Shown in pieces: positions 39,385-49,191 of a DNA stretch of 64,000 bases. The DNA is taken from NCBI RefSeq assembly GCF_013450295.1, contig NZ_SKBR01000002.1, positions 806,001 through 870,000 on the forward strand, written 5' to 3'. Origin of the DNA: Streptomyces sp. AJS327. GTDB lineage: Bacteria; Actinomycetota; Actinomycetes; Streptomycetales; Streptomycetaceae. Numbering within the stretch: the first letter of the stretch is position 1; every line of letters begins with the position of its first letter. A program made the translations under genes and the position numbers. The notes below the pieces were generated by a model. That model was not told the origin of the DNA, did no database searches, and saw only the letters and a program-made list of their open reading frames with translations.

Positions 39385-39539
39385 CGGCGGGGCGGGAGCC
39401 GGGCCGGGCGCGCTGGGGCCCGGGCGGCTCCACGCGGGTCCCCGCAGGGCACATCTGTACGGCATGGCACCCTTGGTTCCGCGAAAGAGTTCGGCGGGAC
39501 AGTATTCGGCTCGGTACCGGTAGCGACGAGGAGCGGGAC

Positions 39540-40526
39540 GTGCAGCGCTGGCGTGGTTTGGAGGACATCCCCGAGGGGTGGGGGCGCAGCGTCGTCACCA
39601 TCGGCTCGTACGACGGGGTGCACCGCGGTCACCAGCTCATCCTCGGACGGGCGGTGCGGCGGGCCGGAGAGCTGGGGGTGCCCGCCGTCGCGGTCACCTT
39701 CGACCCGCACCCCAGCGAGGTCGTCCGTCCGGGCAGCCACCCCCCGCTGCTGACGCCGCACCGGCGCCGCGCCGAGCTGATGGCCGCGCTGGGGGTGGAC
39801 GCGGTGCTGGTGCTGCCGTTCACCCGGGAGTTCTCGCAGCTGTCGCCGGCCGACTTCGTGGTGAAGGTGCTGGTGGACAAGTTGCACGCGCGGCTGGTCG
39901 TGGAGGGACCCAACTTCCGCTTCGGGCACCGGGCCGCGGGGGACATCGCCGCGCTCACCGAGCTGGGCGGGACCTACGACTACGCGGTCGAGGTCGTCGA
40001 CCTGTACGAGGGCGGGGAGGGTTCCGGAGGAGAGGGTTCCGGAGCGGGAGCCGGTCAGCCGTTCTCCTCCACCCTCACCCGGCGCCTGATCGCCGAGGGG
40101 GACGTCCGGGGCGCCGCCGAGGTGCTGGGCCGCCCGCACCAGGTGGAGGGCGTCGTGGTGCCCGGGGCGCGGCGCGGGCGCGCGCTCGGTTTCCCCACCG
40201 CGAACCTGGAGACCCCGCCGCACACCGCCGTGCCAGCCGACGGCGTCTACGCGGGGTGGCTGACGGCCGCCGGCGAGGCGATGCCCGCCGCCATCTCGGT
40301 GGGCACCAACCCGCAGTTCGACGGGGAGGAGCGCACCGTCGAGGCGTACGCGATCGACCGCGAGGGCCTCGACCTGTACGGCGCGCACGTCACCGTGGAC
40401 TTCCTGGCCTACCTGCGCGGTCAGGAACGGTTCGCCACCCTGGAGGACCTGACCGCGCGGATGGCGGCCGACGTGGACGAGGCCCGTACCGCCGTCGCCG
40501 CGGCGACCCCGCCCACCGGCACCTGA
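39540..40526 (+). CDS. ribF: Bifunctional riboflavin kinase/FAD synthetase
   Basis: Encodes 328 residues from GTG 39540, with GGAG about 8 bases upstream. The FAD synthetase half has VVTIGSYDGVHRGHQLILG and VTFDPHPSEVVRP; the usual first motif GxFDGVH is GSYDGVH here. The riboflavin kinase half has GRALGFPTANL and DLYGAHVTVDFLAYLRGQERF. A Gly/Glu/Ser insert, GGEGSGGEGSGAGAG, separates strands at about 160-175. It converts riboflavin to FMN and then FAD. Confidence 0.95.
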   Translation: MQRWRGLEDIPEGWGRSVVTIGSYDGVHRGHQLILGRAVRRAGELGVPAVAVTFDPHPSEVVRPGSHPPLLTPHRRRAELMAALGVDAVLVLPFTREFSQLSPADFVVKVLVDKLHARLVVEGPNFRFGHRAAGDIAALTELGGTYDYAVEVVDLYEGGEGSGGEGSGAGAGQPFSSTLTRRLIAEGDVRGAAEVLGRPHQVEGVVVPGARRGRALGFPTANLETPPHTAVPADGVYAGWLTAAGEAMPAAISVGTNPQFDGEERTVEAYAIDREGLDLYGAHVTVDFLAYLRGQERFATLEDLTARMAADVDEARTAVAAATPPTGT

Positions 40527-40671
40527 TCGCCCGGGGCCCCACCGCGACCGGTCCGAACGGCCCCGGCGGCGCGCACGTCCGCACCGGCTTCGGCAACTGA
40601 CTTGTGTCCGGGGCCATTTGGCGCTTTCTTGGAGTCCCGCGGCAAGGTACCGCGGGGACGGGGGAGGCGCG

Positions 40672-42795
40672 GTGGAACGGGAGTGGCCCGGACAGTCCGA
40701 ACGGGACAAGGCCATCGAGGAGTACCTCAGGGAGCGGCTCGGGCGCAGCCCCCGGCGGCCCTGCGCGGAGCTCCCCGCCACGCTGCTGCTCGGCCCGCGT
40801 GGCAGCGGCAAGACCACCCTCCTGCGCCACCTCGCCGAGTGGGCCGACCGCGTGCCCGTCTCCCGGCTGGACCTCGCCGCGCTCGGCCAGCAGGGCGGCA
40901 AGCCGCTCGACGCGCTCGCCCAGATCGTCTTCGACCTCAACACCCCGAAGAAAGCCGTCCCCCAACTCACCTTCCCCTCCTTCGGGTTGCTGGTGACGGC
41001 GGCCGTCACCCGGGTCAGCGCCCGGGACCGGGACACCGCCGTCACCGAGATGCGCGCCGCCCTCGCGGGGCCGGACAGCGGGCGGAGCACCACGCTGAAC
41101 CGGCTCGCGGAGTCCGTCGCCACCGCGGCCGGGGCTCCCGAGCTGGTCACCGCGGCGCTGCCGCTGCTCCCCGAATGGCAGCTGGGCTGGGCCCGGTTCC
41201 GCACCAGACGGCGGCTGGCCCGCATCCGCCGCGGCGCCCCGCACCTGGCGCCGGACGCCTTCCTGCTGCGCCTCAACCAGCTGTACGGGGAGGCCGAGGG
41301 CGCCGAACGGGCCCGCGCCGAGGCCGTGTTGGTCGACGCCTTCCTGGACGACCTGCGCCGGGCCTACACCTCCCGCTCCGGGAACCGGAGACGCACCACC
41401 CGTTGTCTGCTGCTGCTCGACAACGCCGACAGCCCGCTCGGCAACGCCCTGCTGGAGATTCTGCTCGCCGGCCGGGAGAAGGCGGATGAGCCCGACCCGC
41501 TGCTGATCCTCGCCACCGCGGGCAGCTACCCCCGGCTGCTGCGCGGCAGCGGCTTCCGCGCCGCCGTCCGGTCCGGGCGCCAGCTGGGCGGCTGGTCCGC
41601 GCAGCAGGACGCGTTCACCCCGGAGGAGCTGGGCCGTGGGCTGCACGCGGGAGAGCTGTGCGACCTGAACGGCTCCGAGGTGGAGCGTCAGGTGGGGGAG
41701 CTGGTGCGGGCCGTGGGCCTCGGGGTGCCCAAGCCGCACCGCGTGGAGAACGTGGTCCGCTGGCTCGGCCGCACCGTCCACGAGGTGACGCGCGGCCATC
41801 CGGCCGCCACCGCCGCCGTCCTGGACGCGCTCGCCGACCACGAGGACAGCACCCCCTGGGAGGACCGGCTGCGCCGGGTGTTCTCCCCCTCGTACGGGCT
41901 CGTCGACCAGTTACTGGAGCGGCTGCTGCCGCACGACCTGAGCGGGCGGCTGCGCGAGCGGCTGCCGCTCGCCGCCGCCCCCGCCGACCTGGCGCAGGCC
42001 CGCACCGCGAGCGGCCTCTGGGGTGGCGCGCCCGAGGCGGTGCTGCGTGAGTTCGACGAGTTCCGCGCCGACCCGCTGCGCACCCTGCGCACCGCGGTCA
42101 CCCCGCGGGACGGCGCGGGCCGCACCGACCCCCCGCATCCGGTGCTGCGGCTGCTGTTGCTGCGCCGCCTCGCCGCGCTGCCCGCGCCCCCCGGCGGAGG
42201 GACGGGCCCACCGGACGACGAGTCCGGGCCTCCCGGAGACGACGACGGTCACCCGACGGAAGGGCCCTGGGGCACGGGGGCGTGGGGCGCCGCGCACGCC
42301 GCGCTCCGCCGCGCGGCCGAACGCGCGGGCGCCGAGGGGACGGTGGCCTACCACCGGCTCGCGGTGGGCGACCTCCCCGCCGCCGCGCGGCACCTCAACG
42401 CCCTCTACGGCCGGACGACCGCCGAGGAGTGGTGCGCCGAGCTGTGCCGTCTGCGCCGGGCGCCCGTCCGCCCGCCGGAGGGCGGCGCGGAGGAGCCCTG
42501 GCAGCGTTACGAGGCGCTGGTCGATCACCTCAACGTCGGTGCGGTGGATGGGCAGTTGCGCACCATCACCCGGCTCCTGGCGGCCAGCTGGCTGAGCACC
42601 GAGCCGCTGGAGGACCCGGTGGCCGACCAGGTGGGCGACCCGTTCCGGGACCCGCTCGGCGATCCGGGGGCCGAGCTGCACGGCGAGATCGCGGCGCGGT
42701 TCCGCACGCTGGCCGCGCACGCGCACAGCGTCGGCTGGACGCCGGTGCTGCTGGACATGGCCGCACGGTACGACGGGAGGCCCTGGGGTGACTAG
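40672..42795 (+). CDS. P-loop NTPase of unknown function, STAND/AAA-like
   Basis: Encodes 707 residues from GTG 40672 (GGGGAGG just upstream, after a 7-bp hairpin). Walker A is GPRGSGKTT from residue 41, and Walker B is CLLLLDNAD with Asp250 and Asp253. The EREWPGQSERDKAIEEYLRERL start resembles the lead of STAND ATPases. A winged-helix-like middle and helical C-terminus follow, without transmembrane segments or a recognised effector. Codon 414 is TTA (41911-41913), so translation should need the bldA leucyl-tRNA. The stop overlaps the next gene by 8 bases. I do not know a characterised homologue. Confidence 0.75.
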   Translation: MEREWPGQSERDKAIEEYLRERLGRSPRRPCAELPATLLLGPRGSGKTTLLRHLAEWADRVPVSRLDLAALGQQGGKPLDALAQIVFDLNTPKKAVPQLTFPSFGLLVTAAVTRVSARDRDTAVTEMRAALAGPDSGRSTTLNRLAESVATAAGAPELVTAALPLLPEWQLGWARFRTRRRLARIRRGAPHLAPDAFLLRLNQLYGEAEGAERARAEAVLVDAFLDDLRRAYTSRSGNRRRTTRCLLLLDNADSPLGNALLEILLAGREKADEPDPLLILATAGSYPRLLRGSGFRAAVRSGRQLGGWSAQQDAFTPEELGRGLHAGELCDLNGSEVERQVGELVRAVGLGVPKPHRVENVVRWLGRTVHEVTRGHPAATAAVLDALADHEDSTPWEDRLRRVFSPSYGLVDQLLERLLPHDLSGRLRERLPLAAAPADLAQARTASGLWGGAPEAVLREFDEFRADPLRTLRTAVTPRDGAGRTDPPHPVLRLLLLRRLAALPAPPGGGTGPPDDESGPPGDDDGHPTEGPWGTGAWGAAHAALRRAAERAGAEGTVAYHRLAVGDLPAAARHLNALYGRTTAEEWCAELCRLRRAPVRPPEGGAEEPWQRYEALVDHLNVGAVDGQLRTITRLLAASWLSTEPLEDPVADQVGDPFRDPLGDPGAELHGEIAARFRTLAAHAHSVGWTPVLLDMAARYDGRPWGD

Positions 42796-44392
42796 CCGGT
42801 ACGTGGTGCAGCGACCACCGGTCAACTGGTGGCTGTGGGGCGCCGTCGCCGCCGCCGTCCTGGCCGCCGCCGTCCTCGGCGGGGTGCGGCTGTACGAGCG
42901 GGCGCAGCGGTGCGGCGACGGGGTGGTGGAGCGGGGCCCAGGCGACGAGTGCGTCGGGGTGACGGACGGCTCCTACGTGTTCGACCCGGGGCTGGCCAAG
43001 GTCAGCCGGCTGATCCACGCCGAGAACGAGCGGGTGGAGAAGTCCGGCGACCCCTGGGTGAGCGTCGCCTACAGCGAGCCGATGACGACGCGTGAGGGCG
43101 GTGACCCCTCCGAGCGGTCGGCCAACGACCGGGGCGGGGCGGTCGTACGGCAGGCCGTCGAGGGCGCCTACCTCGCCCAGCTGGAACTCAACCACCAGGG
43201 CGGGCGCGGTTCCACACCCAAGGTCAAGCTGCTGCTGGCCAACAGCGGCCAGGGCGCCGAGCAGTGGGAACCGCTGGTGGACCAGCTGGTGGACATGGCC
43301 GGAGAGCGGAAGAACCCGCTGGTCGCGGTGGCCGGGTTCGGGCAGAGCGTGACCACCACGCACCGGGCCGTCAACGCCCTGCGGACGGCGGGCGTGCCCA
43401 CGGTCGGTTCGACGGTGGCGGCGGACGGCCTGGCCAGGAAGCGTCCGAAGGGCTTCTTCCGGGTCTCGGTGCCCAACCGCGACCAGGCCCTCGCCGCGGC
43501 CGGGTACCTCGCGAAGCGGCAGGCGGCGAAGGGGAGCGGCGAGGGCGCCTACCGGGTGGACGTGGTGCGGGACGTACGGGAGGACGACACCTACAGCACT
43601 TCGCTGGACCGGGACTTCACCGGCGCCGTACGGAAGAAGGGGCTCCGGCTGGAGTCCGACGGCTACGCCTTCGAGTCCGGGCGCTCCGCCTCCGGCACCG
43701 CCCTCGCCTCGATCGCGGAGAAGGTCTGCCGTCCCGAACGACGCCTGGACGCCGTGTACTTCGCCGGACGTGGGCGGGAACTGCGCATGTTCACCGAGGC
43801 GTTGACCGCTCCCGGCCGGAACTGCCCGATCACGGTGGTCTCCGGATCGAGCGCGCTCGGAGTGTTCTTCGACGCCCCGGACACCGACTCCGAAGGTGTC
43901 GACTCCGGCTCCGGGGGCTCGGAGGTCACCGGCCAGGGAGACGACACGGGCGGGGCACCCGACTTCCACCGGCGCTGGGACCGGAGCGACGTGGAGGTGC
44001 TGTACACCGCCTACGCCCACCCGGAGGGCGCCGAGCGGATCTACCCCCGCCGGGCGGCGAACCCCTACCCGGAGTTCGCGCGCGCCTACCGGGGACAGTT
44101 CGGCGGCGACCGGGGACTGGCGAGCGGGCAGGCCATGATGGGTCACGACACCGTCATCACCGTCGGGGAGGCCGCCCGCGACGCGGCGGGGGAGAGCGGC
44201 CGCGAACAGGTCGACGCCGGGGGCGTGTTGAACATGCTGCTACAGATCGGCAGCGGCGACAGCGTGCCCGGCCTCAGCGGCCCGATCGCCTTCGACGAGC
44301 GCGGTGACCCGAAGGACAAGCCGATGGCGCTGGTGGAGCTGCGCCCGAAGAGCGGCGAGCGCTACACCTTCCGGGAGACGATCCGGCCGTAG
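42788..44392 (+). CDS. Membrane-anchored periplasmic-binding-type (Leu/Ile/Val-like) protein
   Basis: Encodes 534 residues from GTG 42788 inside the NTPase 3' end. One N-terminal membrane helix (about 14-36, WWLWGAVAAAVLAAAVLGGV) leaves the rest outside. The extracellular part has a type I periplasmic-binding fold: VKLLLANSGQG, NPLVAVAGFGQSVTTTHRAVNALRTAGVPTVGSTV, LDAVYFAGRGRELRMF. This resembles branched-chain amino acid and receptor binding domains. There is no lipobox and no ABC permease or ATPase here. A sensing role with the overlapping NTPase is inferred. Confidence 0.78.
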   Translation: MTSRYVVQRPPVNWWLWGAVAAAVLAAAVLGGVRLYERAQRCGDGVVERGPGDECVGVTDGSYVFDPGLAKVSRLIHAENERVEKSGDPWVSVAYSEPMTTREGGDPSERSANDRGGAVVRQAVEGAYLAQLELNHQGGRGSTPKVKLLLANSGQGAEQWEPLVDQLVDMAGERKNPLVAVAGFGQSVTTTHRAVNALRTAGVPTVGSTVAADGLARKRPKGFFRVSVPNRDQALAAAGYLAKRQAAKGSGEGAYRVDVVRDVREDDTYSTSLDRDFTGAVRKKGLRLESDGYAFESGRSASGTALASIAEKVCRPERRLDAVYFAGRGRELRMFTEALTAPGRNCPITVVSGSSALGVFFDAPDTDSEGVDSGSGGSEVTGQGDDTGGAPDFHRRWDRSDVEVLYTAYAHPEGAERIYPRRAANPYPEFARAYRGQFGGDRGLASGQAMMGHDTVITVGEAARDAAGESGREQVDAGGVLNMLLQIGSGDSVPGLSGPIAFDERGDPKDKPMALVELRPKSGERYTFRETIRP

Positions 44393-44421
44393 CGCGGCCC
44401 GTCGAACGGAAGCCGCACGCC

Positions 44422-44446
44422 GTCCACCCCGCCCGGCGGGGTGGAC
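44422..44446. terminator. Hairpin between the convergent binding-protein and ParA-like genes
   Basis: GTCCACCCCGC at 44422-44432 pairs perfectly with GCGGGGTGGAC at 44436-44446 around a 3-base loop. It lies between two stop codons and could serve both directions. Confidence 0.75.
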
Positions 44447-44513
44447 GCCGTCCCCGGACGGTGATCGCCCGGGCCCCAACGGTCCGCCGCCTCCGGCGCG
44501 TTGGGGGCGCGGG

Positions 44514-47500
44514 TCACCGCCCCGGCGGCTGGCCCGGCTGACCTGGCTGGCCCGGAGGGGGCCAGCCGCCCGGCGCGGGGCCGGGCTGCCCCGGCGGGCC
44601 GTACGGCGACCGCTGCTGACCGCCGGGCATCCCCGGCAGACCGTGCCCCGGCTGACCCGGGCCGGGCAGCGGTGGGGCCAGCTGCGGGGGCGGGTTGCCG
44701 TCCGAGGTCCAGAGCCCCTGCTCCCGCTGCGCCCGCGCGAAGTCCTCGGCGACCAGCGCCGAGAGGTTGAAGTACGCCTCCCGGGTCTTCGGGCGCATCA
44801 TGTCGAGATCCAGCTCGGCACCGGCCGAGAGGTGCTCGTCGAAGGGGATGGTGACCACGGACCGGCACCGGGTCTCGAAGTGGGCGACGATGTCCTCCAC
44901 CTTGATCATCTTCCCGGTCTCGCGCACCCCCGAGATCACCGTCAGGCTCCGCCGCACCAGCTCCGCGTAGCCGTGGGCGGACAGCCAGTCCAGCGTGGTG
45001 CTGGCGCTGCTCGCCCCGTCCACGGACGGGGTGGAGATGATGATCAACTGGTCGGCGAGGTCGAGCACTCCACGCATCGCCGAGTAGAGCAGCCCCGTCC
45101 CGGAGTCGGTGAGGATGATCGGGTACTGCTTGCCGAGCACGTCGATCACCCGGCGGTAGTCCTCGTCGTTGAACGTCGTCGAGACCGCCGGGTCGACGTC
45201 GTTCGCGAGGATCTCCAGCCCCGAGGGGGCCTGCGAGGTGAACCGGCGGATGTCCATGTAGCTGTTGAGGTACGGGATCGCCGTCACCAGATCCCGGATC
45301 GTCGCGCCGGTCTCGCGCCGCACCCGGCGGCCGAGGGTCCCCGCGTCCGGGTTGGCGTCGATCGCGATCACCTTGTCCTGACGCTCGGTGGCCAGCGTCG
45401 ACCCCAGCGCCGTGGTGGTCGTGGTCTTCCCGACCCCGCCCTTCAGGCTGATCACGGCGATGCGGTAGCAGGACAGCACCGGAGTGCGAATCAGCTCCAG
45501 CTTCCGCTGCCGCTCCGCCTCCTCCTTCTTGCCCCCGAGCCGGAAGCGCGAGCCCCGGCCACCCTGCTGGGAACGCGGCTTCTTCTTGCTGTTGACCAGC
45601 CGGTCCGAGGACAGCTCCACCGCCGCCGTGTACCCGAGCGGGGAGGCGCCCTGTCCCTGCTGCTGCGGCGGCTCGGCCCCCGACCGCTGACCGTCCGGCG
45701 ACTGCCCCGGCCGACCGGCGGCCAGCTCCGGCAACTGCCCCGGCTGGCCCGGCTGTTGTGGCTGCTGACCCGGCTGCTGCTGCGCGGGCAGCGGCTGCGG
45801 GGACGGCGGTGTCGGGTACTGGGAGGCGGGTGGCTCGGCCTGGGGACGCGGCGCGGGCAGCGGGGCACTCGTCGCCGGCCCCGGCTGCCGCGGATAGCCG
45901 TAGCCGCTCTCCGCGCCGGGAGGGCCGGGCGGCGACGGGGGGACCGGAACCCCCCGCGCCGGGGAGGCGGAACCCCCCTGTCCGGGAGCGTCCGGAGTAC
46001 TCGAAGCATCCGGGGTGGCCGGAGCCGCCGGGTACGGGCTTGGCATATCGGGCGCGGTCGCGTTCGGCGGCACCGGAACACCCGGAGCGCCGGACGCCCC
46101 GGACGGCAACGCGGACGGAGACCCCTCCGGTCCGGCGGACCCCCCGGTGTCCCCCTGGCCCTGACGTGGCTGCCGTCCCCAGGGGTCCGGAGTCGCGGAC
46201 GGGCCCGGCGCGTGCCACGGGCCGGGCGTGGCGGGCCCCTGCGGGTAGCCGTCCCCACCGGCGGCCGGAGCGCCCGGTGCCACGGGGCCACCCCCGGCTC
46301 GCGGATCGCCGGGCCCCGGCGTCGGCGGGTGGCCGTCCGCTCCAGCCCCCGCCGCAGCCCGGTCGGCGGAGGGTGTGGCGGGTGCGGGAGCGCCGCCCTG
46401 ACCGGCCACCGGCCACGGCGGAGCGGGGGAGGCGGCGGGCTGGAAGTCCGGTGGCAGCGGGGGCAGTCCGGGCAGACGGCCCGGCCCGACACTGCCCGGC
46501 GCGACCGGCCAGGGCGGTGCCTGACGGGGATCGTCTCCGGCCGAGCCGACCGGCGGCGCGGCGTCCTCCGGCTCCTCCACCGGCCCGGCCGAGCCCTCGG
46601 CCTCCCCGGCGGAGGGCTCCGGCGCTCCGGCGGCGGACGGCTCGTGCCCCGGTGGCACGGCGTCCTCCGGCTCCTCACCGGCGCTCGCCCACGGTGCCGC
46701 CGAGGAGTCCCCGTCGGCCGAACCCCCCGTCGGGACGCTGTCCTTGCCCGCGCTGCCGTCATCGCCAGGGCCGTCCGGCGCCTCGGCAGCCGGGACGCCG
46801 GACTCCGCGTCCCCGGGCGCACCGGCGTCCCCACCGTCACGGCGGGTGCCCGCGCCCTCCCGGTCCGCGCCCTCCCGGCCCGTGGCCTCGCTTGTCCGGC
46901 CCGGGGCCTCGTGGGTCCGCTCCGAGGCGCCGTCTTCACGGTCGGTGACCGAGCCGGCGTCCGGCAACGGGTCCGACGCGGCGTCCGGCTCCCGCTCCGC
47001 CTCGTCCCGCGCGGCGCGCTCGGCGAGTTGGCGGCGCAGCGCGGAGCCGGAGATACGGACCGTCTCGCCGTCCTCCAGGTCGGCGGCGCCCGGAGCCGCG
47101 CCATCCCAGGCTCCGGCCTCCGGCTCCCGGTCCACGCCGTCAGGGGCGCGCCCGTCGGTGGGCCCCACCCCGTTCGTGGCCGGTGACGGGCCCCGCGCGG
47201 AGTCCGCCGCCGTCAAGTCGGCGCCGCTGCCCTCCGGTTCGGCGCCGATCGCCCGCTCGTGCGTGGTGTCCGGTTCCGCCTCCTTCCGCGCCTCCACGGA
47301 CGGCGGAGCGGCGGTCGTGGACGGCTCACCGCCGGCGGCGCCCTCCAGCGGCGACGCGGCGGCCGGTCCGGCCTCGGGGGTGACAGCGCTCAACGGCCAG
47401 GGATCCGCGGGCGGTTGGGCATCCGGTCGCGCTACGGGGGAGCCACCGGACGGTCCGGGCGTGGCCGCGTCGGCGGGAGCGCCGACCACCGGCGGGGTCA

Positions 47501-47813
47501 GTGGCATCGGCGGCGGGGAGGCGGGCGCGGGAAGCGTGAAGTCCCCGGTGCTGTCCGCCTCGTGGGAGACCCCACGGACAGCGGGCGTCTCCGGCGCGGA
47601 CGGGGTGGCGGGAGACGAGGGGGCCTCGGCTCCCCCCTCCGCCAGGGAGGCCAGGGGGCTCCCCGCCCCCTGCGTGTACCAGGCGGGCGGCGTGTAGTCG
47701 ATGGTGAACTCGCCCGTCGTCTCCGTCTCCTGCTCGGGCTCAGCGTCCACGTCGAGCGGATCGGATGCGGGCGTGCTCCCGCCGAGGCGGATGTCGTCCC
47801 GATCGCTGCTCAC
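44514..47813 (-). CDS. EspI-like ParA/MinD ATPase with a long Pro/acidic N-terminus
   Basis: Encodes 1099 residues from GTG 47813 (GGAGG 5 bases upstream). Residues 1 to about 760 are Pro, Ala, Glu and Gly-rich and disordered, with the [16 protein letters not shown] motif near 38-53. The C-terminal ATPase has [19 protein letters not shown] near 788-797 (deviant Walker A of SIMIBI proteins) and [18 protein letters not shown]-1 EspI in mycobacteria has the same plan (Pro-rich head, MinD-like ATPase), and this gene flanks eccE and eccB. The tail (about 1040-1099) is Gly/Pro/Gln-rich. Its function in ESX secretion is regulatory by analogy only. Confidence 0.82.
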   Translation of the reverse strand: MSSDRDDIRLGGSTPASDPLDVDAEPEQETETTGEFTIDYTPPAWYTQGAGSPLASLAEGGAEAPSSPATPSAPETPAVRGVSHEADSTGDFTLPAPASPPPMPLTPPVVGAPADAATPGPSGGSPVARPDAQPPADPWPLSAVTPEAGPAAASPLEGAAGGEPSTTAAPPSVEARKEAEPDTTHERAIGAEPEGSGADLTAADSARGPSPATNGVGPTDGRAPDGVDREPEAGAWDGAAPGAADLEDGETVRISGSALRRQLAERAARDEAEREPDAASDPLPDAGSVTDREDGASERTHEAPGRTSEATGREGADREGAGTRRDGGDAGAPGDAESGVPAAEAPDGPGDDGSAGKDSVPTGGSADGDSSAAPWASAGEEPEDAVPPGHEPSAAGAPEPSAGEAEGSAGPVEEPEDAAPPVGSAGDDPRQAPPWPVAPGSVGPGRLPGLPPLPPDFQPAASPAPPWPVAGQGGAPAPATPSADRAAAGAGADGHPPTPGPGDPRAGGGPVAPGAPAAGGDGYPQGPATPGPWHAPGPSATPDPWGRQPRQGQGDTGGSAGPEGSPSALPSGASGAPGVPVPPNATAPDMPSPYPAAPATPDASSTPDAPGQGGSASPARGVPVPPSPPGPPGAESGYGYPRQPGPATSAPLPAPRPQAEPPASQYPTPPSPQPLPAQQQPGQQPQQPGQPGQLPELAAGRPGQSPDGQRSGAEPPQQQGQGASPLGYTAAVELSSDRLVNSKKKPRSQQGGRGSRFRLGGKKEEAERQRKLELIRTPVLSCYRIAVISLKGGVGKTTTTTALGSTLATERQDKVIAIDANPDAGTLGRRVRRETGATIRDLVTAIPYLNSYMDIRRFTSQAPSGLEILANDVDPAVSTTFNDEDYRRVIDVLGKQYPIILTDSGTGLLYSAMRGVLDLADQLIIISTPSVDGASSASTTLDWLSAHGYAELVRRSLTVISGVRETGKMIKVEDIVAHFETRCRSVVTIPFDEHLSAGAELDLDMMRPKTREAYFNLSALVAEDFARAQREQGLWTSDGNPPPQLAPPLPGPGQPGHGLPGMPGGQQRSPYGPPGQPGPAPGGWPPPGQPGQPGQPPGR

Positions 47814-48477
47814 AAGTCCTCCTGCTGCTCTGGTCGTGCACCCCGGTCCAACCGCCGCGCGTCCGCCAAGCCTAGCCATCGTGTGGATACCTCGGCAGAG
47901 CGGTCCCGTCACCGCGAAAGGGGCGGAAGTTGACGGATCCGTGCCGTCCCGACCCCATCAGCGGAAGGTCTCGTTCGCGTCTCGGCGGACCCGGCGGCGC
48001 ACCGCTTCCCCGTCCGGTGTGGCCCCGGCCGCGCGGGCACCGGTACCGCGCCGTCCCCCACCCTCGCATGGTTCCGTGCCCGCCCGCCGAACGCCACCCT
48101 CCGGGCCCTCCCGGTCGTCGCCGAAGCCAACGGCGTCCCCCGTACGGGAAGTTGACGCCGACAGCCGGGCCCGCCGCCGTACCCCCGGACGCGCGGCACG
48201 CTCCGGGACTCCGTCGCGCGGTGGACGCGAACGACGGGGGGCGGACCGCCCGCTGGCTCGACGGCGCCAACGCGACCCAACGCGCCCGCTGTCGTTGACG
48301 GGGACTCAACGAACCGGACGTGGCCGGTGGTTGCCAGAGCGCCGTTCCGGCTGACGGGGTGACGGTCTCCGGGCGCTGACTCCGGAGGACTCACTCGGAC
48401 GCCCAACACCGCGTGCTCCCACGGCGGTTGAGTGCCCCGAGGACACCTCCGGGGTTCCGCCGGGGTTCCGCCGGGCT
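47814..48477. other. Intergenic region upstream of the EspI-like gene
   Basis: About 660 bases without a supported gene; open frames give low-complexity Arg/Gly/Pro sequence. TAGGCT on the minus strand (complement of 47869-47874) is a candidate -10 box for the EspI-like gene with a leader of about 50 bases. TTGACG occurs three times (about 47931, 48152 and 48295 on the plus strand). CGTTGA/TCAACG at 48293-48311 is a weak hairpin. Just before 48478 GGGGTTCCGCC is repeated in tandem. Confidence 0.4.
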
Positions 48478-49191
48478 TCAGTCCAGACGGCGGGGCACGC
48501 CCAGCAGCCCGGACTCGGCGTCGGTCGGGTCCGTCGCCGCGTAGCGACGGTCCCGCCGGGTGCACCAGAGCGTCACCCCGTCCGCGAGCGTCGACAGACT
48601 GTCGACCTCCGCCTGCGGCAACCGCATGATCCGGCCCACGCGTTCGGCCTCCTCCGGAGACACCCGCTGCACCCCCACCAGCGCGGCCCCGCGCAGCAAC
48701 CGGGGCGCGACGGGGCTCAGATACGGCAGCAGCGTCAGCACCGACTGCCAGGCCATCGAGGCCACCCGGCCGCGCGGCGGCCGCATCCCACAGTCCCGCA
48801 CCACCAGCACCGGGCTGCCCACCGTCGGGCCCATCGGCGGCACCCGTCCCACCTCGTGCAGCGTCATGCACTCCATGTCCGCACCGGCCGCGCGCACCAG
48901 GTTCGTCCACGCCGTGGCCCGGCCGGTCTCCACCGCGACCCGCGCCCCGGTACCGGCCGTGCGCAGGGCCAGGACCTGCGCGGTCCACAGCCCGCCGATC
49001 AACACCACGTCGTACGGCACCGGATGGTGGAAGCCGACCATCTGCGGACGCCCCTCGGCGTCCGCCCCGACCACCACCCCGTCGTCCCCGATCGGCAGGG
49101 ACAGCGCGCCCAGTTCGTCGACCGGCAGCGTGTGCCCGCCCCCACGGGGGCCGTGCACCCCGCGCGTCGGCCACGGATCGGCGGACCTCAA
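48478..49191 (-). CDS. Conserved hypothetical protein in the ESX locus
   Basis: Encodes 237 residues from TTG 49191, overlapping the eccE stop as TTGA. The protein has a mixed alpha/beta character: LGALSLPIGDDGVVVGADAEGRPQMVGFH, VVLIGGLWTAQVLALRTAGTGARVAVETGRATAWTNLVRAAG and a C-terminal TLADGVTLWCTRRDRRYA. No membrane span or known catalytic motif is obvious. Homologues sit beside eccE in Streptomyces ESX loci as I recall, function unknown. Coupling to eccE suggests a role in the secretion machine or its control. Confidence 0.72.
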   Translation of the reverse strand: MRSADPWPTRGVHGPRGGGHTLPVDELGALSLPIGDDGVVVGADAEGRPQMVGFHHPVPYDVVLIGGLWTAQVLALRTAGTGARVAVETGRATAWTNLVRAAGADMECMTLHEVGRVPPMGPTVGSPVLVVRDCGMRPPRGRVASMAWQSVLTLLPYLSPVAPRLLRGAALVGVQRVSPEEAERVGRIMRLPQAEVDSLSTLADGVTLWCTRRDRRYAATDPTDAESGLLGVPRRLD

